The notes: a model not told the origin generated them from the letters alone. Shown: positions 1-8,639, counted from the first letter of the stretch. The stretch: DNA of 64,000 nucleotides from Cyanobium sp. FGCU52 (GCA_024958715.1 JANWUS010000018.1:1-64000); one strand, 5' to 3'. A program made the numbers and translations.

Positions 1-432
1 TTCAGCAGGGGGGAAGTTCGCGGTGTGCCGTCCCGTCCCCTGAATGGGTACAGAAGCGGAATCACTTCTGCCATTCCTTCCGTACACATTAAGGGCTTCT
101 TTCATGATCAACAAAGCCTCATTCACGCCCAAGCCATGGCAATTACTTGGGCTAATCGACTTCAATCGACTCCACCTCACAATGAAAGGTCGATCTGATA
201 GCCGCGAGGAGCCAGCTCCAGGCTCAAGACAAATAAGAACATCAACTCCATAGGCATAAAGATGAAACTGGCCCTCAAACTCAATTCCAAAAGCCGGATT
301 CCCAACCTTGCCGCCCCAGAGATAGAAATCGCGCTCGGCATCGCGCGTCCAGTAACGGCCCGAGCCCTTTTCGAAGGGAAGCCCATAGCGGTCGATGTCC
401 TCATCGGACACGACTTCGTTGACGAAGGGCAT
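1..432 (-). CDS. Hypothetical protein, C-terminus beyond the window edge
   Basis: This reverse-strand reading frame is missing from the ORF track because it has no stop before base 1; it gives 144 open codons. It begins with ATG at 432 behind a strong GAGGAG ribosome site, and the frame is closed by a stop just upstream of that site. The protein starts MPFVNEVVSDEDIDRYGLPF and contains a WTRDAERDFYLWGG segment. It has no signal peptide or membrane helix in the part seen. Its distal half is clearly AT-richer than neighbouring genes, which hints at an accessory or transferred gene. I do not recognise the family; small cytosolic proteins of this style include immunity-type proteins, but nothing here proves that. 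Confidence 0.6.
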   Translation of the reverse strand, partial: MPFVNEVVSDEDIDRYGLPFEKGSGRYWTRDAERDFYLWGGKVGNPAFGIEFEGQFHLYAYGVDVLICLEPGAGSSRLSDRPFIVRWSRLKSISPSNCHGLGVNEALLIMKEALNVYGRNGRSDSASVPIQGTGRHTANFPPAE

Positions 433-648
433 GGGACTCTCCTCTTCTGCTCAGGGGCCGGACCGGACCATCGGCCGGCATGGGGGCTGAACGGGAGGGT
501 AGGGACGCTGAGGCCCGCGGCAAGGAGGACCCGCCGCACCGAAACGTGCATCGTTCATGACCATCGTGCTGAAAGGAGACAGGGGCAGATTCACGAATCC
601 ACCCGCGCTGCAGCATTCCCCGCAGCGGTCAGCGCCGCCTCGACGCCC

Positions 649-1335
649 TCACTCCCGTCGCGGGGCTCCGCGGCGGGCGGCCAGCACCTCCTGAACCCGG
701 CGCCACTCCACACCGTGGTGGGCGAGGGCCACCTGCAGGTGGAAGATCAGATCCGCCGCTTCGCCGGCGATCGCCTCGGCGTCATCGTCCTTGCAGGCCA
801 TCACGAACTCGGCGCTCTCCTCGCCGATCTTCTTGAGGATGCGGTTGTCGCCTCCCTCCAGCAGCCGGTTGGTGTAACTGCCCGGCTCCGGTCGCTCCCG
901 CCGTCCCACGATCACGCGGCTGAGTTCCGTGCAGACATCCGCCGGTGGCGGCGCGGCATCAGCCCCACCACCGCTGGGCTCGGGACCCTCGTCGTAGAAG
1001 CAGCTGCGCGCACCCGTATGGCAGGCCACATCGCCCCGCTGTTCCACCGTGAGCAGCAGGACATCGGCGTCGCAGTCGTAGCGGAATCCCCGCAGGGTCT
1101 GGATGTGACCGCTGGTGGCTCCCTTGTGCCACAGCTCGCTGCGCGAGCGACTCCAGTAGTGCACTTCCCCGGTGGCGAAGGTGCGCTCCAGCGCCTCGCG
1201 GTTCATCCACGCCACCATCAGAACGGCGCCGTCGAGCCAGTCCTGGGCCAGGGCCGGAATCAGACCCGACGCATCGAAACGCAGACCTTCCGGCACCGCG
1301 GCGGGATCGGGTCTGGCCTCCGTTGATGCGGACAC
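649..1335 (-). CDS. hisIE: Bifunctional phosphoribosyl-AMP cyclohydrolase / phosphoribosyl-ATP pyrophosphatase
   Basis: This is the histidine-pathway enzyme for steps two and three, acting in the cytosol. The N-terminal HisI half (about residues 15-115) carries the [14 protein letters not shown] segment, the [16 protein letters not shown] signature and the metal-binding cysteines near FRYDCDAD and [10 protein letters not shown]. The C-terminal HisE half (about 125-215) has [11 protein letters not shown] and [13 protein letters not shown] followed by the DLIFHL helix. Total length, 228 residues, is usual for the fused form. It is transcribed divergently from the PTPS-like gene. Another histidine gene, hisH, lies near 31 kb, so the pathway genes are scattered, as is usual in cyanobacteria. 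Confidence in the function is high. Confidence 0.96.
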   Translation of the reverse strand: MSASTEARPDPAAVPEGLRFDASGLIPALAQDWLDGAVLMVAWMNREALERTFATGEVHYWSRSRSELWHKGATSGHIQTLRGFRYDCDADVLLLTVEQRGDVACHTGARSCFYDEGPEPSGGGADAAPPPADVCTELSRVIVGRRERPEPGSYTNRLLEGGDNRILKKIGEESAEFVMACKDDDAEAIAGEAADLIFHLQVALAHHGVEWRRVQEVLAARRGAPRRE

Positions 1336-1408
1336 GGGGAGCGAGAGCGTGAGGCGGCATCCATCATCCCCGCCCGGGGTTCCCGGCCAACCCGCCGGCC
1401 CCGGAACC

Positions 1409-1414
1409 TACGGT
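1409..1414 (+). promoter_or_regulatory. Putative -10 element for the PTPS-like gene
   Basis: TACGGT sits 51 bases upstream of the ATG at 1465 in the divergent spacer after hisIE. It fits the TAnnnT pattern seen before many genes in this window. No -35 match was found, which is common in cyanobacterial promoters. Inference only. Confidence 0.35.
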
Positions 1415-1464
1415 GGCAGCAGATTGCGTCGGCGCTCCGGCAGCCGCCGTCGAGCTGCCCCTTC

Positions 1465-2061
1465 ATGTCCCAGTCCGCAGCCTTCACCTGCAGCAAGCAG
1501 TTCAGCGGCTACCCCTGCTGCCACCGGCAGTGGCGCCACCCGGGGCACTGCCGCTTCGTGCACGGCTACAGCCGCAGCTTCACGGTGTGGTTCGGAGCCC
1601 GCGAGCTCGATCGCCATGGCTTCGTGGTGGATTTCTCCAGCCTCCGCGACCTGGAGGCCCGGCTTGCGGCTCAGTTCGACCACACCTTCCTCGCCAACGC
1701 CGACGACCCCCTGCTCGATCGCTGGCGCGCCCTCCACGACGAGGGCGCCCTCGACCTGCGGGTGATGGACAACGTGGGCATGGAGTCCAGCGCCGCCCTG
1801 GTGTGGGAGTGGGCGAACGAACTGCTGCTGGCCCGCGACGGCGGCCGCACCTGCTGCTGGCGGGTGGAGGCGCGCGAGAACGAGAAGAACGCCGCCTGCT
1901 ACACCGCCACCCCGGAGTGGTTCCACCCCGCCGCGGTCCTCACCGGCGACGAGGAGCTCTATCCGGAAGGCCCTCTGCCGGTTCCCTCCTACACCGATCC
2001 CGCCCAGGGCTACGGGGCCGACGAGTCTCCGGACGGCTCGGGACTGTGGGAAGCCCCCTGA
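1465..2061 (+). CDS. 6-pyruvoyl-tetrahydropterin synthase / QueD-like protein
   Basis: The family converts dihydroneopterin triphosphate to a tetrahydropterin, either for biopterin-type cofactors or for queuosine synthesis. Visible hallmarks are a Cys/His-rich N-terminus, CCHRQWRHPGHCRFVHGYSR, matching the zinc-binding region in which the family normally has HGHNY, then VVDFSSL, the FDHTFL motif that corresponds to the usual LDHxxLN, and a late glutamate in ARENEKNAACY. It has 198 residues, longer than QueD (about 120), with an extended C-terminal tail. The family is secure; queuosine versus pterin role is not. It lies immediately before a permease gene (22-base gap), so co-transcription with the metal block is possible. 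Confidence 0.8.
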   Translation: MSQSAAFTCSKQFSGYPCCHRQWRHPGHCRFVHGYSRSFTVWFGARELDRHGFVVDFSSLRDLEARLAAQFDHTFLANADDPLLDRWRALHDEGALDLRVMDNVGMESSAALVWEWANELLLARDGGRTCCWRVEARENEKNAACYTATPEWFHPAAVLTGDEELYPEGPLPVPSYTDPAQGYGADESPDGSGLWEAP

Positions 2062-2083
2062 GCGACACCCAGAGGAACAACCG

Positions 2084-3067
2084 TTGGGCCCTGCACGCCT
2101 GGCCACCATCTGGGCCCTGTTCCAGGGCCTGCTGCTGGAGGCCCTCCCCTTCCTGCTGATCGGGGTGCTGATCTCCGCCGCCGCCCGCTGGCTGGCCCCC
2201 GGCGGCCGCTGGCTGCAGCGTCTGCCGCGCCATCCCCTGCTCGGACCGCTCACCGGCGCCGCCCTGGGCTTTGCCCTGCCCGCCTGTGAATGCGGCAACG
2301 TGCCGGTGGCCCGCCAGCTGATGGTGGGCGGGGCCCCCATGGGCACGGCCCTGGGCTTCCTGTTCGCCGCCCCGGTGCTCAATCCGATCGTGCTGGCGGG
2401 CACCTGGGCCGCCTTCCCCGACCAGCCCTGGCTGCTGGTGGCCCGTCCCCTGGGGGCGGTGGCGGTGGCCGTGGGTCTGGCGCTGCTGCTGCCGCTGCTG
2501 CCGGAAGGCGAGCTGCTGCAGGCCGATCTGCTGGCCGAGCGGCGCCTCGTGCAACCCCTCAAGGAGGTGAGCCTGCTCGAACGCCGCGGCGGGCTGGTGG
2601 GTGGAGGACTGCAGGAAGCCCAGGCGCTGGCTCGCGCCGGCAGCGGGGCTTCGCCGCTTCGACCTCCCCTGGGGGAAGCCGTTCAGCATGCGGCACGGGA
2701 ATTTCTCGAGCTGGCCCTGCTGCTGGTGATGGGCTGTCTGATCGCCGCGTCGGTGCAGTCGCTGGTACCGCGCGCCTGGCTTCTGGCGGTGGGTGGGGCT
2801 CCCACCCTCTCGATCCTGGCCCTGATGCTGCTGGCGATGGTGGTGTCGGTGTGCTCCAGCGTCGACGCCTTCCTGGCCCTCGGCTTCGCCGCCCAGGTCA
2901 CCCCCGGCGCCCTGCTGGCCTTTCTGCTGCTGGGCCCGGTGATCGACCTCAAGCTCGTGGGTCTGCTGGGCCTGCTGTTCCGGCCCCGCGGCCTGATCCT
3001 CACCACCGCCGGCGCCTGCCTGTTCGTGCTGCTGATCGGCCAGTGGATCAACCTGTGGCGCCTGTGA
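2084..3067 (+). CDS. DUF318 / YraQ-type permease
   Basis: An inner-membrane protein with about eight hydrophobic helices in two bundles. Diagnostic sites are PACECGNVPVARQLM near residue 65, where the cysteines are conserved in this family, and the second-half CSSVDAFLALGFA segment. The start is TTG at 2084 preceded by AGAGGAAC; the track start is the only sensible one. The stop overlaps the ATG of the TIGR03943 gene, a pairing that recurs in many bacteria. Homologues have been linked to metal or metalloid export and to Zur control in some species. A Fur-family regulator 2.1 kb downstream supports a metal role, but the substrate is not shown by the sequence. Confidence 0.85.
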   Translation: MGPARLATIWALFQGLLLEALPFLLIGVLISAAARWLAPGGRWLQRLPRHPLLGPLTGAALGFALPACECGNVPVARQLMVGGAPMGTALGFLFAAPVLNPIVLAGTWAAFPDQPWLLVARPLGAVAVAVGLALLLPLLPEGELLQADLLAERRLVQPLKEVSLLERRGGLVGGGLQEAQALARAGSGASPLRPPLGEAVQHAAREFLELALLLVMGCLIAASVQSLVPRAWLLAVGGAPTLSILALMLLAMVVSVCSSVDAFLALGFAAQVTPGALLAFLLLGPVIDLKLVGLLGLLFRPRGLILTTAGACLFVLLIGQWINLWRL

Positions 3068-3783
3068 TGCCAACCGTTCCGCTGCTGAGGCGCGCCGCCA
3101 CCTGGCGCGCCGGTGCCCTGGCCCTCTGGGCCGCGGTGATGCTCCACAGCGCCTTCGACGGTCGCCTCCACCTGCTGCTGCGCGCGATGTATCACCCCCT
3201 GGTGCCGCTGACCGGGGTCCTGCTGGCGGCCCTGGCCCTGCTGCAGCTGCGCCAGGCCACCACGGCAGCCGAGCAGCGGCGGCCTGGCACCAAGCGGCAG
3301 GGCCTGGCCACGGCCGCCACCGCCCTGGTGGCCCTGCTGGTGCTGGCGATCCCTCCCGCTCCCTCGTTCGCGGATCTGGCGGGGCAGCGCCCCCCCGACG
3401 AGAGCGCCGACGACGGCCTGTCCTTCGTACTGCCCCCGCTCGAGCGCAGCCTCACCGACTGGGTGCGGCTGCTCGCCAGCCAGCCCGATCCCCACCTGTT
3501 CGCAGGCGATCCGGTGCGGATCAGCGGCTTCGTGCTCCCCGTCGAAGGGCAGTCACCCCAGATCGCCCGGCTGCGGGTGCGCTGCTGCCTGGCCGACGCC
3601 TCGCCGGTGGGCTTGCCGGTGCGCTGGCCCCGCGGCCCGGTGCCCGCCGCGGATCGCTGGCTGGCGATCGAGGGAACGATGGCGGTGGAACCCGACCCCG
3701 CTGCCAGCGGCAGGGAGCGTCTGGTGGTGGTGCCGCAGCGCATCCGCCCGATTCCCCGGCCGCGGCGGCCCCTCGAACCCTGA
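3067..3783 (+). CDS. TIGR03943-family putative permease subunit (DUF1980)
   Basis: A 238-residue partner of the DUF318 permease, starting at an ATG that shares a base with the upstream TGA. The N-terminal half holds two or three hydrophobic segments (LALWAAVMLHSAF and TGVLLAALALLQL). The C-terminal soluble domain has RISGFVLPVEG and the hallmark RVRCCLADASPVGLPV with adjacent cysteines. The ORF track shows only a longer frame starting at 2290, but its N-terminal part is a shadow of the permease gene. Translational coupling and co-conservation imply the two proteins form one complex. Biochemical function is unproven in the family. Confidence 0.82.
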   Translation: MPTVPLLRRAATWRAGALALWAAVMLHSAFDGRLHLLLRAMYHPLVPLTGVLLAALALLQLRQATTAAEQRRPGTKRQGLATAATALVALLVLAIPPAPSFADLAGQRPPDESADDGLSFVLPPLERSLTDWVRLLASQPDPHLFAGDPVRISGFVLPVEGQSPQIARLRVRCCLADASPVGLPVRWPRGPVPAADRWLAIEGTMAVEPDPAASGRERLVVVPQRIRPIPRPRRPLEP

Positions 3784-3797
3784 ACGGCGTCACCCCG

Positions 3798-5138
3798 ATG
3801 TCCCGTGTCCTGAGCGCCCTTGGCCTCCCCCTGCTGCTGGCCCTCGGCCAGCAGCAATGGCTGCGCTCCCGGCCGCCCCATCTCGAGAGGCTGGCGGGAG
3901 CGGTGGCCAGCGCCGGCCCCGCCAGCCTGGAGGCGCGCTTCAGCCGGCCGATGTCCGTGGCAGCGCTGGAGCAGGCCAGTCGGCTCGATCCGCCCCTGCG
4001 CCATCGCTGGCTGGGCCGCGGCGACACGGTGATGCTGGCCCTGGCGACGGGTCAGCGGGTGGAAGGTCCGCTTCACCTGCACCTGGCCGGCCGCGACCAT
4101 CGGGGACTCCCCCTCCCCTCCAGCGACTGGCGCTGGGATCCGCGCCCGCGGGTGGTGGCGGTGGTGCCCCTGCCCGGCGGCGGTGAGCAGCTGCGTCTGC
4201 AGGAGCACGACGGCCGCTGGCGGGCCCTCACACCCGCCCTCGGCCAGATCCCCCAGGTGGAGGCCCTGGGGGATGGCTCCGGCGTGGCGTTCACCAGCGT
4301 CGATGGCCAGGGCCGCCAGCAGGCCTGGCGCCTGGAGCTGCACCAGCGCAATCTGGCGCCACTCAGCTCTCCCCTGGCGCCGGTGCGGCCCGGCCGCCTG
4401 CAGCGCCTGGCCGGTGGCGCGAACGTGCTCTTCGCCCACCTCAGCGCCGACCGCCGCGGATCGCTGCTGGTGCAGAGCGGCGGCCTCACACCCGCCGACG
4501 GGAAGCTTGCGCTCTGGCCGCCGCGGGGCGGACCGGAGATCCTCACGCTCAAGGCCTCGGGCCCCGTGCGGCTGCTGCCGGAAGGCGGCGGCCTGGTGGT
4601 GCCGGAGAGCGAGGGGCTGAGCCTGCAGTCCCTGCCCCCGAGGCCGCCGCGGCGCGAGCTGCTGCCGGGCAGCCGCGATCTGGTGGGGTTCTGTCCCCGG
4701 GCCGGCCGGGCCCTGCTGGTGCGCCACTGGCCCGACTTCCGGCGCTCCCTCGAACTGGTGGAGCCGGGCCGCTCGCCGCGCCAGCTCTGGATCGGCCCCC
4801 AGGCGGTGGTGGCCGCCTCCTGCGGCGGCGGCGGCGAGCGGGTGTGGGCGCTGCTGGTGGAGGGCCTGGCCCAGCCCACCCTCACCCTGGTGGAGCTCGA
4901 TCCCCGGGGATCGCTGCGCAGGAGCCGCCGGCTGGAAGGCTGGGAACTGGAGCCCGGCGCCGGGCTGCACCATGACCCCACCGGCGACCGGCTGCTCACG
5001 GTCCTGCGGCCCCGCTCCTCCATCGGGACAGCGACCGCTCCGCCACCGCCGCAGGTGGTGCTGATCGACACCGCCGAGCTGGAGCCACGGCCGCTCGAAC
5101 GCACGGCGCGGCAGGCGGTGTGGCTGCCGCCGGGGTAG
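3798..5138 (+). CDS. Exported propeller-like hypothetical protein
   Basis: The 446-residue product starts with a hydrophobic stretch (VLSALGLPLLLALGQQQ) that looks like an uncleaved anchor or signal. Beyond residue 110 the sequence alternates short beta-rich blocks of roughly 40 residues with Gly-Gly turns, as expected of a beta-propeller of the TolB or WD type. There is an early Ig-like segment (LEARFSRPMSVAALEQA). It follows the permease pair by only 14 bases and precedes a Fur-family gene, so it probably belongs to the metal block. I do not recognise a named family. A periplasmic role is inferred only from the leader. Confidence 0.6.
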   Translation: MSRVLSALGLPLLLALGQQQWLRSRPPHLERLAGAVASAGPASLEARFSRPMSVAALEQASRLDPPLRHRWLGRGDTVMLALATGQRVEGPLHLHLAGRDHRGLPLPSSDWRWDPRPRVVAVVPLPGGGEQLRLQEHDGRWRALTPALGQIPQVEALGDGSGVAFTSVDGQGRQQAWRLELHQRNLAPLSSPLAPVRPGRLQRLAGGANVLFAHLSADRRGSLLVQSGGLTPADGKLALWPPRGGPEILTLKASGPVRLLPEGGGLVVPESEGLSLQSLPPRPPRRELLPGSRDLVGFCPRAGRALLVRHWPDFRRSLELVEPGRSPRQLWIGPQAVVAASCGGGGERVWALLVEGLAQPTLTLVELDPRGSLRRSRRLEGWELEPGAGLHHDPTGDRLLTVLRPRSSIGTATAPPPPQVVLIDTAELEPRPLERTARQAVWLPPG

Positions 5139-5166
5139 AACGAACCGTGCGCACGCAGGCGAAGCA

Positions 5167-5568
5167 GTGGTCAGCCACCCGAACGCACGGCAGGAACTGC
5201 TGCTGGCCGAACTGCGGAGCGCGGACTGCGAACTGAGCGGGCAGGACCTGCATGCCCGCCTGCGGGGCGGGCCGGCGGCGATGGGACTGGCCACGGTGTA
5301 CCGCCATCTGCGCCAGCTGCAGCAGCGGGCCCTGGTGCGCTGCCGCCATCTGCCCAGCGGCGAGGCCCTGTTCGCCCCCACCGAGCGGGACGAACACCAT
5401 CTCACCTGCGTGGACTGCGGCCACACCATGGCCCTGCCCCATTGCCCGGTGCACGATCTGCACCTGCCGGAGCAGGACCTGAACGGCTTCCAGCCCCTCT
5501 ATCACACCCTGGAATTCTTCGGGCTGTGCGGCCGGTGCCGGAACCGCGATGGGCACGGGGAGCGGTAG
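5167..5568 (+). CDS. Fur-family transcriptional regulator, probably Zur
   Basis: A 133-residue metal-dependent repressor. The winged-helix DNA-binding part spans about residues 1-75 with LATVYRHLRQLQQ as recognition helix. The regulatory domain has DEHHLTCVDCGHTM and a C-terminal GLCGRCRN, together forming the structural CxxC zinc site. The start is GTG at 5167 (MVSHPNARQ). The HH-C-CxxC arrangement and the location beside a DUF318/TIGR03943 pair and a His-rich CobW gene favour the zinc regulator Zur over Fur; a second, more Fur-like gene lies at 14236. Zur represses zinc-acquisition genes when zinc is bound. The family is certain; the metal is inferred from context. Confidence 0.8.
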   Translation: MVSHPNARQELLLAELRSADCELSGQDLHARLRGGPAAMGLATVYRHLRQLQQRALVRCRHLPSGEALFAPTERDEHHLTCVDCGHTMALPHCPVHDLHLPEQDLNGFQPLYHTLEFFGLCGRCRNRDGHGER

Positions 5569-5654
5569 CCAATGGCACCGCCAACCGCTGCATCCCGGCA
5601 CCCTGGCCCGGAGCGGATCCCTACGGTCGCGCGATCCAGACCCTGACCCCGCCC

Positions 5655-6683
5655 ATGATCCCGCCGGCGATCCGCCGTTCCCTCCCCCTGCTGGCCCTGG
5701 CGGGCGCCCTGCTGCTGCCGGCAGGCTGCAGCGCCAACCGCAACCGCGAGATCGGCGTCTACTCCGGACGCCACTACAACACCGACAAGGAGCTCTACGC
5801 CCGCTTCACCGAGCGCACCGGCATCCGCGTCCGGCTGCTGGAGGGCAAGGACGATGCCCTGATCGAGCGGCTGCGGAGCGAAGGCAAGACCAGCCCCGCC
5901 GACGTGCTGGTGCTGGTCGATGCGGCCCGCCTCGATCGGGCCGCGGGCATGGGCCTGTTCCGTCCCACGCGCTCCGCCGAACTGGAGCGGGACGTTCCCG
6001 CCCATCTGCGCGATCCCCAGGGGCGCTGGTTCGCCCTCACCCGTCGCGTGCGGGCTGTGGTGGTGAACCCGAAGCTGGTGCCGCCCGCCTCGATCCGCAC
6101 CTATGCCGATCTCGCCGGTCCGGCCCTGAAGGGCAAGCTCTGCCTGCGCAACAGCCGCAGCGTCTACAACCAGTCCCTGGTGGCCGATCAGCTGATCCAG
6201 CGCGGCGAGGCCGCCACCCGCCAGTGGGTGGAGGGCCTGGTGGCGAACACGCGCCAGCCGTTCTTCACCTCCGACATCCCCCTGGCCCGGGCCGTGGGCG
6301 ACGGCACCTGCGGCGCGGGCCTGGTGAACACCTACTACGTGGCCCGCATGCTGGCGGGAGGAAGCGGCGCGGCCGACCAGGCGGCGGCCCGCCAGCTGAG
6401 GGTGGTGTTTCCCGAGCCCGCCCACGTGAACATCAGCGGCGCGGGGGTGACGGCCGTCTCGCGCCATCCGCAGGAGGCCGCCCAGCTGATCGCCTTCCTG
6501 GCCTCGCCGGGGGGAGGACGGGGCTACGCGGAGGCCAACAACGAATATCCGCTCAAGGGGGCCGGCGGCAATCCGATCCTGCGGGACTTCGGGCCGTTCA
6601 CCGCCGACGGCGTCTCGGCCGCCCAGATGGGCGCGGCCAACCGCCAGGCGGTGAGCCTGATGCAGGCGGCCGGCTGGAACTGA
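5655..6683 (+). CDS. futA: Iron(III) ABC transporter substrate-binding protein, FutA/IdiA type
   Basis: A 342-residue periplasmic iron-binding protein. The leader ends in a lipobox-like LLLPAGCSANRN, so it may be lipid-anchored. The mature domain opens with the family pattern EIGVYSGRHYNTDKELY and later has NTYYVARM, whose paired tyrosines bind ferric iron. The start at ATG 5655 directly precedes the signal peptide; the track start at 5442 is an overextension into the regulator gene. A TACGGT -10-like box lies around 5622. The partner permease futB is 2.3 kb downstream, separated by cobW and hupE, and no ATPase gene is present in the window. Confidence 0.9.
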   Translation: MIPPAIRRSLPLLALAGALLLPAGCSANRNREIGVYSGRHYNTDKELYARFTERTGIRVRLLEGKDDALIERLRSEGKTSPADVLVLVDAARLDRAAGMGLFRPTRSAELERDVPAHLRDPQGRWFALTRRVRAVVVNPKLVPPASIRTYADLAGPALKGKLCLRNSRSVYNQSLVADQLIQRGEAATRQWVEGLVANTRQPFFTSDIPLARAVGDGTCGAGLVNTYYVARMLAGGSGAADQAAARQLRVVFPEPAHVNISGAGVTAVSRHPQEAAQLIAFLASPGGGRGYAEANNEYPLKGAGGNPILRDFGPFTADGVSAAQMGAANRQAVSLMQAAGWN

Positions 6684-6734
6684 TCGGTCCGGGCCGGGGC
6701 GGCAGGGCCCCGGTCAGAGCCGCCGGCCGCTGCC

Positions 6735-6740
6735 TAGGGT
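6735..6740 (+). promoter_or_regulatory. Putative -10 element for the CobW gene
   Basis: TAGGGT lies 47 bases before the ATG at 6787 but only 14 bases before the track GTG at 6754. If it is a real -10 box, transcription would begin almost on top of that GTG, which supports the ATG start. Inference from motif and spacing only. Confidence 0.4.
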
Positions 6741-6786
6741 CGAAGCAGGCCCCGTGCCGGCCTCCTTCCCCTGCGCCTCCGCCGCG

Positions 6787-7932
6787 ATGACCACCAGCCC
6801 CGCTGTCGCCGCCCCGGTGATGGATCCGGTGCCCACCAGCCTGCCGGTGACGATCCTCACCGGCTTCCTCGGCGCCGGCAAGACCACCCTGCTCAACCAC
6901 ATCCTCAGCAACCAGGAGGGTCTGAAGACCGCGGTGCTGGTGAACGAGTTCGGTGAGATCGGCATCGACAACGAGCTCGTGGTGGCCACCGGCGAGGACA
7001 TGGTGGAACTGAGCAACGGCTGCATCTGCTGCTCGATCAACGGCGAACTGCTGGACGCCGTGTACCGCATCCTCGACCGGCCCGAGCCGGTGGACTACCT
7101 GGTGGTGGAGACCACCGGGCTGGCGGATCCGCTGCCGGTGGCGATGACCTTCCTGGGCAGCGATCTGCGCGACCTCACTCGCCTCGACTCGATCATCACC
7201 CTGGTGGATGCCGAGAACTTCGGCGAGGAGATCCTGCAGGGCGAGGTGGCCCGGGCCCAGGTGATCTACAGCGACATGCTGCTGCTGAACAAGTGCGATC
7301 TGGTGGAGGAAAGCCGCCTGGAGCAGCTGGAGCAGGAGCTGCGGCAGATCAAGCCGGAAGCCCGCATCCTGCGCTCGGTGAAGGGGGAGGTGCCCCTGCC
7401 GCTGCTGCTGAGCGTGGGGCTGTTCGAGAGCGACCGGGTGGTGGCAGCCCAGGAGTCGCCGGCGCCGGTCGCCGCCGATGGCCACGACCACAGCGCCTGC
7501 GACCACGAGCACGGGCACTGCGAACACGACCACGACCACGCACATGACCACGGGCATGGCCATGCGCACGGCCACGACCACGGCCATCACCACCACGGCC
7601 ACGATCACCACCACGACCACCTGGCGATCGAGGGCTACACCTCTCTCTCCTTCACCAGTGACGGCCCGTTCTCGCTGCGCAAGTTCCAGAACTTCCTCGA
7701 CAACCAGCTGCCGGGGAACGTGTTCCGGGCCAAGGGCATCCTCTGGTTCAACGAGAGCGAACGGCGGCACGTGTTCCACCTGGCGGGCAAGCGGTTCTCG
7801 ATCGATGACAGCGACTGGACGGGTGAGCGCAGGAACCAGCTGGTGCTGATCGGCCGCGACCTCGACCACGACAGCCTGCGCCGTCAGCTGCAGGCCTGCG
7901 TGGCCCGCGATGCCGGGAGGGGCTTCGCCTGA
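6787..7932 (+). CDS. CobW/COG0523 GTPase metallochaperone with a 24-histidine loop
   Basis: A cytosolic G3E-family GTPase of 381 residues. The GTPase domain has Walker A GFLGAGKTTLLNHIL near residue 25, the metal-site motif SNGCICCSINGEL (CxCC) near 78, ETTGLADP, and LNKCDL for guanine binding. A 48-residue insert (about residues 231-278) contains 24 histidines. The C-terminal CobW domain follows, with FRAKGILWFNESERRHVFHLAG. COG0523 proteins deliver zinc, cobalt or related metals to client proteins or buffer them. I chose the ATG at 6787 over GTG 6754 on promoter spacing. Its neighbours (Zur-like regulator, HupE, iron transporter) fit a metal-allocation role; the particular metal is not determined. 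Confidence 0.9.
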   Translation: MTTSPAVAAPVMDPVPTSLPVTILTGFLGAGKTTLLNHILSNQEGLKTAVLVNEFGEIGIDNELVVATGEDMVELSNGCICCSINGELLDAVYRILDRPEPVDYLVVETTGLADPLPVAMTFLGSDLRDLTRLDSIITLVDAENFGEEILQGEVARAQVIYSDMLLLNKCDLVEESRLEQLEQELRQIKPEARILRSVKGEVPLPLLLSVGLFESDRVVAAQESPAPVAADGHDHSACDHEHGHCEHDHDHAHDHGHGHAHGHDHGHHHHGHDHHHDHLAIEGYTSLSFTSDGPFSLRKFQNFLDNQLPGNVFRAKGILWFNESERRHVFHLAGKRFSIDDSDWTGERRNQLVLIGRDLDHDSLRRQLQACVARDAGRGFA

Positions 7933-7992
7933 ACCACCGGCGCCCCGATCCGGTTTCATACTGAATCGGAACGACCCCCCTCCGGCGGCTGC

Positions 7993-8568
7993 ATGGCTCC
8001 CACCTCCCCACGCTCCCTCGCTCTCACCGCCGCGGCCGGCTTCGGTCTGAGCCTGCTCTCGGCCCTGCCCGCCGGCGCCCACGGGTTCTCCGGTGAAGGC
8101 CTGACCGCCGGACTCGCCCACCCGCTCACCGGACTCGACCACCTGCTGCTGCTGGTGGGCGCGGGTGGCGCCGCCGCCGCGATCGATTCGACCCTGCTGG
8201 GCTTCGCCCTTGGCGGCGCCGTTCTGGGCGCGGCCTTCGGTGCCTTCGGCGGCACCCTGCCGGCGGCGGAACTGCTGGCGGCGCTTGCCATCTCGGCCAT
8301 GGGGCTGCTGATGCTGCGCCGCGGACCTGCGGCTCAGCTGGCCCCCGCCGGCGCCCTGGTGGCCGCGGCCGTGGCCGTCCACGCCATGCTCCACGGACAG
8401 GAGGCCCCGGGCCAGGCGCTGTGGTGGCTGGGGGCCGCCCTGGGTTCGGGCGGTGTGCTTCTCGGCAGCTTCGCCCTGCTGCGCCGCCTCGGCGACGCCT
8501 GGACCGGTCGCCTGGCCCTGGCGCTCTGCCTGGCCGGGGGTGTGCTGGCCCTGATGCCCTCCGCCTGA
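7993..8568 (+). CDS. HupE/UreJ family membrane protein
   Basis: A 191-residue inner-membrane protein with a cleavable leader ending PAGAHG and about six helices. The family signature is AGLAHPLTGLDHLLLLVGAG, where the His and Asp residues are thought to bind nickel or cobalt; a second HAMLHGQEAPG motif follows in a later helix. HupE/UreJ proteins are secondary metal transporters associated with hydrogenase or urease in other bacteria, but neither enzyme is present here. The gene starts 60 bases after cobW and a CATACT -10-like box lies in the gap, so it may have its own promoter. Nickel or cobalt uptake is inferred from the family. Confidence 0.85.
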   Translation: MAPTSPRSLALTAAAGFGLSLLSALPAGAHGFSGEGLTAGLAHPLTGLDHLLLLVGAGGAAAAIDSTLLGFALGGAVLGAAFGAFGGTLPAAELLAALAISAMGLLMLRRGPAAQLAPAGALVAAAVAVHAMLHGQEAPGQALWWLGAALGSGGVLLGSFALLRRLGDAWTGRLALALCLAGGVLALMPSA

Positions 8569-8633
8569 GGCCTCCCTTCCCCGGGGTGAGGGGAACCGGC
8601 AGCAATGGATACGACGGATCCGCAGAACGGGGC

Positions 8634-8639
8634 TAGGGT
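8634..8639 (+). promoter_or_regulatory. Putative -10 element for the small membrane protein gene
   Basis: TAGGGT ends 21 bases before the ATG at 8661 and is identical to the box before cobW. This promoter candidate supports the reality of the short gene that follows. No -35 is visible. Confidence 0.4.

Noticed and set aside
262-1326. Long + strand frame of 354 aa over hisIE
   Set aside because: It lies opposite hisIE, is His/Gln/Arg-rich without domain sense, and is a typical GC-rich antisense shadow.
3192-5429. 745-aa reverse frame opposite the permease block
   Set aside because: Gln/Arg/Ala-rich composition, no motifs, covers several well-supported + strand genes.
7477-7620. Histidine-coding stretch considered as a tandem DNA repeat
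   Set aside because: Codon pattern is CAC/GAC/GGC-rich but irregular with no fixed period; it is better described as a protein low-complexity loop.
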